Source: Rhodospirillales bacterium (lineage in GTDB: Bacteria > Pseudomonadota > Alphaproteobacteria > Rhodospirillales > Magnetovibrionaceae). Taken from it: a stretch of 64,000 nt of DNA. The position numbers and the translations under genes are program-made. The notes beneath the pieces were generated by a model. It did not search any database. It was given only the letters and a program-made list of their open reading frames with translations, and was not told where the DNA came from. This document shows, one piece after another, positions 54,755 through 62,173 of this stretch. Numbering within the stretch: position 1 is the stretch's first letter; each line of letters opens with the position of its first letter. The DNA lies in contig JANLGW010000071.1 of assembly GCA_024653965.1 (NCBI GenBank), positions 1-64,000 on the forward strand, in the 5' to 3' direction.

Positions 54755-55494
54755 TCAATGGATATGATTCTATCATCCGTGTGTGGGCAGCTACAGATGT
54801 TGGTAAAGTGCGCGAAGAAAATGAAGATTGTGTTGGTGCGGGTGATCAAATCCTTCAATCCTCTTCGGGGCGTTTTGATCTTAGGTTCTCGATTGGTGAT
54901 GAGGCCATCGCTGTTGTCGTAGCAGATGGTGTAGGAGGAAGCCGCGGCGGAAAGGTAGCATCTGGATTGGCAGTCTCGGGCTTTCTTAGCCGGTGCATTT
55001 ATGGTGCTGATGTACCGTCTTTAGTATCAGTTCTTGGTGAGATTTCTGAGCGTATTCGTCTTGCATGCGCGCAAGACTCGGCCACCAGAGGCGGCTCCAC
55101 TACATTAGCAGGGTTGGTTTTTACTCGTTCAGGTGGAATCGCTTTCAATGTAGGCGACAGCCGTATCTATCTACTTATTGAAAATGAACTTATCACGCTG
55201 TCCCGAGATCATGTTTCTACTGCTGATCCCCGTATGTTGACGAAGTTTCTCGGTGGCAGTGGAAGCGCTGCTATGCCGCATGTTCATCAATTTAATTTTG
55301 AGAAAAGTGTACGTTTTCTCATTTGCTCTGATGGACTTTATAGTGTCTTGCCACATGCGGCTTTAGTTCAAATGACATCGCTATTGAATGGAGAAGTTGC
55401 AGTGAATTCTCTCATGGATGCAGCTTTGACAGCAGGGGCTCCCGATAATGTTTCGCTCGCTGTTTGTGACTATTTATACGCCAGTCACACGTAA
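54751..55494 (+). CDS. PP2C-type Ser/Thr phosphatase
   Basis: 247 residues. Metal-binding and catalytic motifs of PPM phosphatases: ATDVGKVREENED, VVVADGVGG, NVGDSRIYLL, SDGLYSVLP and APDNVSLAVC. It would reverse the phosphorylation made by the upstream kinase-helicase. Start overlaps the PLD gene. Its stop at 55492-55494 directly abuts a tniB remnant. Confidence 0.88.
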   Translation: MINGYDSIIRVWAATDVGKVREENEDCVGAGDQILQSSSGRFDLRFSIGDEAIAVVVADGVGGSRGGKVASGLAVSGFLSRCIYGADVPSLVSVLGEISERIRLACAQDSATRGGSTTLAGLVFTRSGGIAFNVGDSRIYLLIENELITLSRDHVSTADPRMLTKFLGGSGSAAMPHVHQFNFEKSVRFLICSDGLYSVLPHAALVQMTSLLNGEVAVNSLMDAALTAGAPDNVSLAVCDYLYASHT

Positions 55495-55632
55495 CCGATC
55501 TCCTGGCGACGTCCACCGGATTTCACCGAGCATATCAAAACTTAATTTCTTGCGCCCCGTGGTTTCAGCAAGCTCAATGAGCCTGCAGACGATTTCCCGG
55601 GTTTCGCCGGTGAGGCCATCACTCATGGTATG
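55495..55632 (-). pseudogene. 3' remnant of a tniB transposition ATPase
   Basis: Aligns without gaps to 62195-62332 of the intact tniB, offset exactly 6,700 bp, with about 11 mismatches by eye. The remaining reading frame is intact with two residue changes (A to T, N to G). It keeps ~45 C-terminal codons (MSDGLTGETREIVCRLIE...) but loses the last six and everything upstream. It is the relic of a related transposon, not a recent copy of the intact gene. Confidence 0.88.
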
Positions 55633-55750
55633 TGACCTGAGACCCGAGGTGGGGATACAGTCCGATATGGCTATGGCTCAAGGAGCATTATGATGAGCAG
55701 TACCTCAAAGTCAGATTAGGTCGGAATTACTACACGTTGATTCACAATGG

Positions 55751-56197
55751 TTAGTCGTCTTTCGACTTCTGTCTTTCGAGGTAAGCTCCGATTGCAGAGC
55801 CGATTAAACCGCCAAGCACTGTGCCAATAACCGGAATTGCCGAACCAGCAACGACACCAAACGCCGCCCCACTGGCTCCGGAGATAATCGAACCGGCCAG
55901 CGCCCCCCCTCCAACTGCACCAACGACGACCTTCAACCCCTTTCTTACGGCGCCTATCTCCCCTTCCCTAGCAGCACCGAGGATAGCTTCGGAAGTGGTG
56001 TCGAGAAAATCTGCAGCAATCCGAAGTTGGTCAACGGAGAGCGTAGCCTCTCCTTTTTCAATCCGCGACCAATTGGACGGACTTACACCGACAGCTGCTG
56101 CTAGATCGCTTTGCCTGAGGTTCTTCGCCTTACGTAATACGACTAAGGTTTGGCCGAGCACAGCGCCTGTCGTGGTAACTAGGGTAGGGGTTTCCAC
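55751..56197 (-). CDS. XRE-type regulator with glycine-zipper membrane tail
   Basis: 148 residues. HTH at ~12-70 (LVVLRKAKNLRQSDLAAAVGVSPSNWSRIEKGEATLS). The C-terminal ~60 residues are a hydrophobic Gly/Ala zipper (GAVGGGALAGSIISGASGAAFGVVAGSAIPVIGTVLGGLIGSAIG). The combination of repressor and membrane-inserting tail is unusual and could couple DNA binding to membrane state. A 14-bp inverted repeat lies 74 bp upstream. Confidence 0.72.
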   Translation of the reverse strand: METPTLVTTTGAVLGQTLVVLRKAKNLRQSDLAAAVGVSPSNWSRIEKGEATLSVDQLRIAADFLDTTSEAILGAAREGEIGAVRKGLKVVVGAVGGGALAGSIISGASGAAFGVVAGSAIPVIGTVLGGLIGSAIGAYLERQKSKDD

Positions 56198-56270
56198 ATT
56201 GTTCTCCAGAAATTTATCTCACGATATTCTAACACAGCATGCATCAAGGGAAAATGGGCATATTTCGTAA

Positions 56271-56304
56271 TTAAGCATAGTTGCTGTATTGCAATTATGC
56301 TTAA
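56271..56304. promoter_or_regulatory. Long inverted-repeat operator between the XRE gene and the 85-residue gene
   Basis: TTAAGCATAGTTGC and GCAATTATGCTTAA are 14-bp inverted repeats with one mismatch around TGTATT. Placed between divergent genes, it is the likely binding site for the XRE regulator. Confidence 0.7.
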
Positions 56305-56361
56305 TTGGCATTATCCTAGCTTCAGAAATTACTACATGACCTTTCAACCAGGAGTACAAAC

Positions 56362-56619
56362 ATGACTGCCATTCCCCCGGATAACAAACCCTCTCAAACT
56401 AAACGCCTCCTCAAGTTTCTCGCGCTCGGAGGATTGTGCGTGGCGGCAACCGCTATCTTATTGAGATTCCCTTCCGCCAGGGGCAGTCTGGTTAAAGGTC
56501 TTATCGTTACCAAGGATGTAACAGAGGATATGGCAAGCTGGGCAGGCTCTGTACTGAGCGATCCAGATGCCCCGGAGTGGATGAAAAGCATTGCAGGCTC
56601 AATCCTCTCCCAGGCTTGA
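56362..56619 (+). CDS. Small membrane protein, divergent partner of the XRE gene
   Basis: 85 residues with one membrane helix (~17-38, LLKFLALGGLCVAATAILL) and an amphipathic C-terminus (VTEDMASWAGSVLSDPDAPEWMKSIAGSILSQ). CAGGAG ribosome site. Unknown family. The operator and divergence suggest it is the gene controlled by the XRE regulator. Confidence 0.55.
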   Translation: MTAIPPDNKPSQTKRLLKFLALGGLCVAATAILLRFPSARGSLVKGLIVTKDVTEDMASWAGSVLSDPDAPEWMKSIAGSILSQA

Positions 56620-56747
56620 TGGCAGTGATTGATCTGAAAGAGCGGGCGATGCAGCCCGTGGCGCTCGGGCGCAAAAATTGGCTGTTCGCTGGTTCCGAGG
56701 GCGGCGGAAAGGCCATGGCCATCGCCTTTAACAAAATCACAGCTTAG
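56619..56747 (+). pseudogene. IS66-type transposase fragment
   Basis: Translation from 56619 contains ERAMQPVALGRKNWLFAGSEGGG, matching the conserved C-terminal block of IS66 TnpC (RAMRPVALGRKNWLFAGSDEGG). After GGG the match is lost. Only ~40 codons remain. Confidence 0.75.
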
Positions 56748-56755
56748 CGTGTCGC
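56737..56755. repeat. 19-bp inverted repeat partner of 49353-49371
   Basis: TCACAGCTTAGCGTGTCGC is the exact reverse complement of the left copy. It lies at the 3' edge of the IS66 fragment, 54 bp from the methyltransferase stop. Confidence 0.75.
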
Positions 56756-56808
56756 TAATTTTACGACTTTTTCAATGCTATCAATCCGCTATGGATGCGC
56801 TTGATTTG

Positions 56809-57882
56809 TTAGGCCGCGCGTTTCTTCTTTCGGTCCTTACTGCTCGACACCGCCTCAAGATGCTTAATGATAGAAAGCCCAATTATCTCTCCAAGTCGTA
56901 CAGGAACAGCGTTTCCTATCAGGCGACCTACGGTCTTGAAATTGGGTTTTGAGCCAGGGGGAATGAATTGATAATCCTTAGGGAAAGTTTGAAGCATTGC
57001 AGCCTCCCGAAGAGATATGGCCCTATCTTGTTTAGGATGCCCAAAACGACCATTCCCGAAGCCGTAGCATTGCGTTGTCATCGTTGGAGAAGGCGCATCC
57101 CACCGCATCCGACCATAAACTCCAGAATAGGTCTTGCCCGATTTCTTCTTATGGCAACGTGCAACTAGGCTCTTCGGCCAATCTCGCCAAGTCCCCCCTG
57201 GCTTGGAGGCTTTGATGCGTTTTAGATTTGTACTTGAGAGAACGCTCGCTACGTGAAGTGGGTCCTTCGGATCTTTATCACCAGCATAAAGATGGGCAAG
57301 GCCCTCAATCGTATTGCGAACAGTTTGCCAACTGTTCTTCTCAAGATGTGTCGGTTTGATTATTTCGATTGGGCCAAGCAATGAGGCGAGCAAGACGAGG
57401 CGGCGGCGTGTTTGAGGTACGCCATAATGGTGGCAATTTACTTGGTCGAACCAAACATGATAGCCAAGGTCCTCTAATGTTTTTTTGAACTTTTGGAAGA
57501 CAGCGTGCTTTTTGAGTTGAGCAACGTTCTCCATACTGACGAGCTCTGGGCGAACATCCTTAACGATTCTGCTGAATGCATTCAGCAAGCCCCACTTCTC
57601 TTTTCCATAATCGATTTTACCGCGGGTGTAAGAAGAGAAGGGTTGACACGGTGCACAGCCTGCTATGAGTCTTACATCGTTCCCGGTTAAATAGGCTGAG
57701 ATAGTTTCGGATGTAAGAGTGGTTACATCCTCTTTTAAAAATGTGGCATCGTTATTGAATTCATAAGGATATTTGCATGCCGAATCAATGTCGATGCCCA
57801 TACGAACATCAATGCCTACATTTGCAAGTCCTCTGGTAAGCCCGCCGGCACCGCAGAACAAATCGACTGCTTTGATTTTCAT
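56809..57882 (-). CDS. C5 cytosine DNA methyltransferase
   Basis: 357 residues from the ATG at 57882. AVDLFCGAGGLTRGL (motif I), GCAPCQPFSSYTRG (motif IV, catalytic Cys ~79), MENVAQL (motif VI), QTRRRLVLLAS (motif VIII) and a C-terminal RLIGNAVPV block (motif X). The target-recognition region lies between ~215 and 265. No obvious restriction gene is next to it, although the 213-residue gene upstream is unidentified. AT-richer than the core. Confidence 0.92.
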   Translation of the reverse strand: MKIKAVDLFCGAGGLTRGLANVGIDVRMGIDIDSACKYPYEFNNDATFLKEDVTTLTSETISAYLTGNDVRLIAGCAPCQPFSSYTRGKIDYGKEKWGLLNAFSRIVKDVRPELVSMENVAQLKKHAVFQKFKKTLEDLGYHVWFDQVNCHHYGVPQTRRRLVLLASLLGPIEIIKPTHLEKNSWQTVRNTIEGLAHLYAGDKDPKDPLHVASVLSSTNLKRIKASKPGGTWRDWPKSLVARCHKKKSGKTYSGVYGRMRWDAPSPTMTTQCYGFGNGRFGHPKQDRAISLREAAMLQTFPKDYQFIPPGSKPNFKTVGRLIGNAVPVRLGEIIGLSIIKHLEAVSSSKDRKKKRAA

Positions 57883-58002
57883 GATTTCCCCATGGCAACA
57901 TAGCTCGCTTGTACATTGTAGCACTAGCGAGAATCGACATCGAGAGGAAATATGAACCCTGAAAATTAATATTATATATAGTGTATATGGGAAATTATAC
58001 GT

Positions 58003-58644
58003 TTATGCGACATCATTCAAAGGGAGAAGCTTTTTGAGCGATATGCTGTATATGGCTGTTTTTAACTTCGTCAATAGGTCATTATGCATTTCTCGTCCGT
58101 AAAGAGAAACGGTTGCATAGGCAGCAACGTCTTTCGGGGTAACCCCTATTTCCTCTGTGACTAATATGGGAAATGCTGGAGTGCTGTCATCTATGTAGGG
58201 TGCCGACGCTGGCCAAAATTGGGAATTAGAGAAATTATTATTGAACTGCGCGTGCCAATATTTATGTTTATTACGAGCATGCGGAGATTCAAATCGAAAG
58301 CCATAAACTTGATTTTCTGCACGTTTGATCATTATTTCAAGTTTGCAGGTTGAAAAATCTTTATCAGTTTTTTTATCAAAACTCCATTCAGCCCAAAGGG
58401 CTATTACTGCGTTTTGCATCCCGCTTGGGGGGCGGAGGTAAAAAACTTTATTTCCGAAAGTCCCCGACGAGTGGGTTAGTAATCTGTTGATCTCATATTC
58501 AGAGGCAATCCACTGCCAACTTCCAAGTTCGGCAACGCGGTTCCGTATCCCGGGAGTTGTAATTCTTTCGTTTCGAGCTTTCTCGCCGTCTCGATACAAG
58601 GCAACTATCAAGTCCTTAAAATGCTTCATGCCTGTCGCATCCAT
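58003..58644 (-). CDS. Unknown protein in the GHKL/receiver operon
   Basis: 213 residues with a GAGGGGGG ribosome site, 16 bp after the receiver-like gene. Mixed alpha/beta; motifs such as VIALWAEWSFDKKTDKDFSTCKLEIMIKRAENQVYGFRFESPHARNKHKYWHAQFNNNF do not match a family I know. Acidic and Lys residues are present but no clear PD-(D/E)xK motif could be assigned. Could be an effector or restriction-like partner; not claimed. Confidence 0.6.
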   Translation of the reverse strand: MDATGMKHFKDLIVALYRDGEKARNERITTPGIRNRVAELGSWQWIASEYEINRLLTHSSGTFGNKVFYLRPPSGMQNAVIALWAEWSFDKKTDKDFSTCKLEIMIKRAENQVYGFRFESPHARNKHKYWHAQFNNNFSNSQFWPASAPYIDDSTPAFPILVTEEIGVTPKDVAAYATVSLYGREMHNDLLTKLKTAIYSISLKKLLPLNDVA

Positions 58645-58660
58645 ATGCTTTCCCCCCTCA

Positions 58661-59923
58661 TTAGGCTAGCCGAACCTTTGGGGCATAGCGGATGTCTGGA
58701 TTGCTCAGCCCGGCCTTAGAAATATATCGACTGGCCCATAATGAATTGAAGGCTGCAGTGAATTCCTCGCACTCAGCAATTGGCGCAAAGCGAGAAAAAT
58801 CTTCCTGAAAGACATAGCCCGCGTCACTGCTGTCTTTAAATGACAGATAGGCATTGTCTATTTCAGGGCTAGTTTGGACGTCGTTCAGCCAGTACGTTGT
58901 TTTCGATAACCAGCACTCTTTATCGAACTTAAAACTATTTTTGATTAGGCTATTCTTGAAAAGGTCGTTCCCGGAAAGTGACACATATTTATCCCATGTC
59001 TCCTGTGATGAAGTGTCACCTTCGACAAGCCAGGGCATACGTTGTGCCAGATGAGGAACATCAATAAGGGTGTCTTGTGCGGCAAGAACCATATCATTTA
59101 ACCAGCGACGCAGTTCTGAAACGACAATGCGTATTGCAGTAAGTCGCATTATGTCATCTGAAAGTTGGTCTGCAAGATATGTTCTGATGTCAGCATCAAT
59201 ACTAACACATCCATTCTTCAAGAAATCGGCGAAGGTTGCTTTTTCTGGAGCAGAGCTTTCGGGGTTAAGAATGCCAAGAGCGGAGCGCGAAAGGGAACCC
59301 AAACGCTCTTCACTGAAGTCAAAATAATCTAGGATACGTGTGGTGAAATCCACTTTGGCCATGCTTGATATGCACGTTTCTACATCGTTGATTACTTGTG
59401 GCAGTGATGGCCATTGCCATGGGCGGAAATTGCATTTTTCTCCGGTTGTCATCGCTGATGTAGACAGTGTCCAAAGGCCTGGATTTTCGAGAAATTTGTC
59501 ATTCATATGCAAATCTGCTGCAGTTTGAGTTGGCGGCAGCATTGATAGGTCGAAGTCGCGCTCTTGGAATCGATTCAGGACAATGACAAAGGGAATTCCT
59601 GCAAAGGCTCGGAATAGTCCCGCAAGGTCTTCTGCGGTTAACCATCCGTGGTCTGCAAGCTGAGGCAACTGAAAGTCAATAAATAAAACGTCAGTATCAT
59701 GAAGAGCCTCAAGATTATTGTGCCAGGTATTAGGCTCGTTTTCCCAGTTATCGCCATCGTTCTTCCGCATTCCAGCCGCAAACTTAACGAGAGATGCCGC
59801 GAGCTCATGATCGCAGGGGTGAACCTGAGCATCAATGGTGGCCGCTTTAAGTGCATTCTTAATGCTGTTAGTGCTCGCCTCTTCATTTGCTTGGCGATCA
59901 TCGAGAACTCGAATCTTCATCAT
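58661..59923 (-). CDS. Receiver-like N-terminus with unknown C-terminal region
   Basis: 420 residues from the ATG at 59923 (or 59920), overlapping the end of the GHKL gene; AAAGGAAA ribosome site. Residues ~1-130 resemble a receiver: acidic pair in VLDDR (~8-9) and a phosphoacceptor-like Asp in VLFIDFQLP (~83). A ~30-residue insertion precedes the Asp, and the usual Thr/Ser and Lys are not clear (VIVLNRF). The C-terminal ~290 residues (helical, Trp-rich) match nothing I know. Likely receives phosphate from the upstream histidine-kinase-like protein. Confidence 0.65.
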   Translation of the reverse strand: MMKIRVLDDRQANEEASTNSIKNALKAATIDAQVHPCDHELAASLVKFAAGMRKNDGDNWENEPNTWHNNLEALHDTDVLFIDFQLPQLADHGWLTAEDLAGLFRAFAGIPFVIVLNRFQERDFDLSMLPPTQTAADLHMNDKFLENPGLWTLSTSAMTTGEKCNFRPWQWPSLPQVINDVETCISSMAKVDFTTRILDYFDFSEERLGSLSRSALGILNPESSAPEKATFADFLKNGCVSIDADIRTYLADQLSDDIMRLTAIRIVVSELRRWLNDMVLAAQDTLIDVPHLAQRMPWLVEGDTSSQETWDKYVSLSGNDLFKNSLIKNSFKFDKECWLSKTTYWLNDVQTSPEIDNAYLSFKDSSDAGYVFQEDFSRFAPIAECEEFTAAFNSLWASRYISKAGLSNPDIRYAPKVRLA

Positions 59924-59924
59924 G

Positions 59925-62117
59925 TTATTTTTCCTTTGGCGCCGACCAAGAAAGTTCGAAAGTAGTCGAAAAACCAGATTCAGGTTCAATGAATCGAGCT
60001 CTGCATTTTCGGTTTTCGGCAATCATTCTTACGATTGTGAGGCCAAGACCATGCCCGCCTAGCCCCATTGATTTTCTATCTTTGGAAATGTCCCCCTTAC
60101 GCTTGAAGGGTTCGAAAAAGTCTTCGGAGTGGGAAAGATCAATGCCGCTTCCGTTGTCCGAAATACGAACCCAGGCCCTTAAGCCGGGCCCACGGCCTGA
60201 GGAAATTCGAAGCTGTCGTTTGCCTCGTGTCTCGACCATAGCGTTCAGTGCATTCGTAATAACATTTTGGAATAGGCCGTGCCATTCAGCGAGTGTCGCA
60301 TAGGGAAGGCGCATTTTTTCGTCAACAGTGAAATCAATATCAACCCCACCTAAAAACGGTGAAAGGTTGCTTTGAGCGAGTTTCAATACACGCTCTGCTC
60401 TAAGCGAAGATATTGTTTCACGATCCTCTTTATCGGCGAGGGGTTCGAATACCTGCCTCATTCGACGGATGCGTGCGATCCACTCACACATTTCCTGGTA
60501 GATTTCGTTAGACAGACGTTTGTCACCACTCAAGCCTTTGATGCGGAGAGCAATGTTATCCAAAACGCTCAGTTCGCGCCCCATCTCGTGATCAAGAGCT
60601 AGGGCTGCCATTCCGGCCGTTGCCAGAGGGCCAAGCATTGCGGCAAGAACATCTCGATAATTCTGCTCGCGTTTTGCCGTATCCACGAACGAGCTGAGTT
60701 CATGAGTGAGGTCGTGGTATACATCCTCTGGAATGGCGGCTTTATGTGCAACCAGAACATGTTGTACCTTCTCAAGACCTGCGTCAGCGCTTTCATCTGG
60801 CCGATCATATTTTGCCTGTTCGAGATTTCGACGCATGGACTCGACAGCGTAAAGATCCAGAGAGAGACGGACAGCGTTGCGTAATTGCTCATAGGCAGTA
60901 TTGATTTGTAGCCTATCGCGCGTTACCTGCATTTTGAGAAAATGCCGTGCTGATTTCTTGTTTTTGGGTGCGCGCTGCATTTCATGGCCAGTGTCAACTC
61001 GCACTACCCCTAAAATTCGCCCTTGTGTTGGGAGATCATTCAGCGCTCGTTCGACGTGGTAGTGATCGGGGAGTAACTTTGATTTTACCTTGCGGTGCGA
61101 GTGGTCGTACTCCAAACCGAGCCAATCTTGCTGGATGCCATAGTAGGGCAGCCTGAAGGGGCCATCGTAAACATGAACACCGCCAAATTCAGAAAAGTAC
61201 TCTCGAGCATCTCCAACCTTTATGTGCTGTCCTAAATGACCGGACAAATTGAAGATACGAATTTCCCAGGTGGCATTATCAACTTGACAGTTCTCAATCG
61301 GGAAGGATTCCCTGACGGTCGTTCCATCTTTGAATGTAACGGTTACTAACTGGCGTTGAGTTTTCCAGCCATTTTCAATCTTACCTTCAATTTTTGCTAT
61401 CCACAGGCCAATTGCAGCTTTGACTTGGGTTTCAAAGGTATCGCTACCTGGAATGGAAGGTGCAATGAGGTGAATTCGAAAATCTTTCGCCTTATCGTGC
61501 CCCCCCTTACCCGCGAAGCCATCAAAGGGGGGGCGTAGCGTCCATACCTCTTTTGCTAGTCCTGCAAGTGAAGCAGAATCCCACTCTTGCTGAAGTCCGC
61601 TGAGGATAATGCGAAAACCGTGCTTTTGCTCTTCGGTATAGCGGATGTCTTTGTTTACTAATTCATACTCGGCGGTGGCTTCTGTCAGGTATTCATGCTC
61701 TACGGCTGAATCCCAGTCGACATCAACGAGTAGTGTTTTCGTGCTCCCTTTGGCGGTGGTCTCTATGTGAACTTTGTGAGCCAAAAACTGGACGGCGAGC
61801 CTCCCAACGCCTTTGGAGCCTGTCATCGGGCGCTCAAGTTCGGGAGAAATAGCTTTCTGTTGCTTATGCGTTGTGCCGACTCTCATCCAATATTTGGTAA
61901 AGTCGTCCAGCCCCATTCCGTGGCCATTATCCACAATTTCGACTGTATCATTGCCGAAAGTAATCTTACAGGCGAGAGCGTCGGCGTCGTACGCATTCTT
62001 TACTAACTCAGCAAGTGCAATATGAGCTTTTCCAACCAAACGTTCGCCCAATTCTTTAAGCAGGGCGGAATCTACCGTGAAGGTTAAAATATCTTTGGAT
62101 TTTTGTTCCAATTCCAT
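59925..62117 (-). CDS. Dual-GHKL histidine-kinase-like ATPase
   Basis: 730 residues from the ATG at 62117. N-terminal Hsp90/MutL/MORC-style ATPase: ELVKNAYDADA (N box, ~37), IVDNGHGM (~63), GSKGVGRLAVQF (~100). A ~250-residue middle region, then an H-box-like ALDHEMGRELSVL with His ~510, and a second, histidine-kinase HATPase_c: NALNAM, ISDNGSGI and GLGGHGLGLTIV (~686). Two ATPase folds in one protein, one sensor-like and one kinase-like, are unusual. Its receiver-like partner overlaps its 3' end. Directly downstream of tniB with a 50-bp gap. Confidence 0.8.
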   Translation of the reverse strand: MELEQKSKDILTFTVDSALLKELGERLVGKAHIALAELVKNAYDADALACKITFGNDTVEIVDNGHGMGLDDFTKYWMRVGTTHKQQKAISPELERPMTGSKGVGRLAVQFLAHKVHIETTAKGSTKTLLVDVDWDSAVEHEYLTEATAEYELVNKDIRYTEEQKHGFRIILSGLQQEWDSASLAGLAKEVWTLRPPFDGFAGKGGHDKAKDFRIHLIAPSIPGSDTFETQVKAAIGLWIAKIEGKIENGWKTQRQLVTVTFKDGTTVRESFPIENCQVDNATWEIRIFNLSGHLGQHIKVGDAREYFSEFGGVHVYDGPFRLPYYGIQQDWLGLEYDHSHRKVKSKLLPDHYHVERALNDLPTQGRILGVVRVDTGHEMQRAPKNKKSARHFLKMQVTRDRLQINTAYEQLRNAVRLSLDLYAVESMRRNLEQAKYDRPDESADAGLEKVQHVLVAHKAAIPEDVYHDLTHELSSFVDTAKREQNYRDVLAAMLGPLATAGMAALALDHEMGRELSVLDNIALRIKGLSGDKRLSNEIYQEMCEWIARIRRMRQVFEPLADKEDRETISSLRAERVLKLAQSNLSPFLGGVDIDFTVDEKMRLPYATLAEWHGLFQNVITNALNAMVETRGKRQLRISSGRGPGLRAWVRISDNGSGIDLSHSEDFFEPFKRKGDISKDRKSMGLGGHGLGLTIVRMIAENRKCRARFIEPESGFSTTFELSWSAPKEK

Positions 62118-62173
62118 CCCCAAGGAGCTGCAATTATGTTAACTTGACTCTACAACAATGTTTTAAATGAATG

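Noticed and set aside
55448-55693. Plus-strand 81-codon frame, similar to one at 62226
   Set aside because: Both are reverse-strand shadows of the tniB 3' end; their similarity reflects the tniB remnant.
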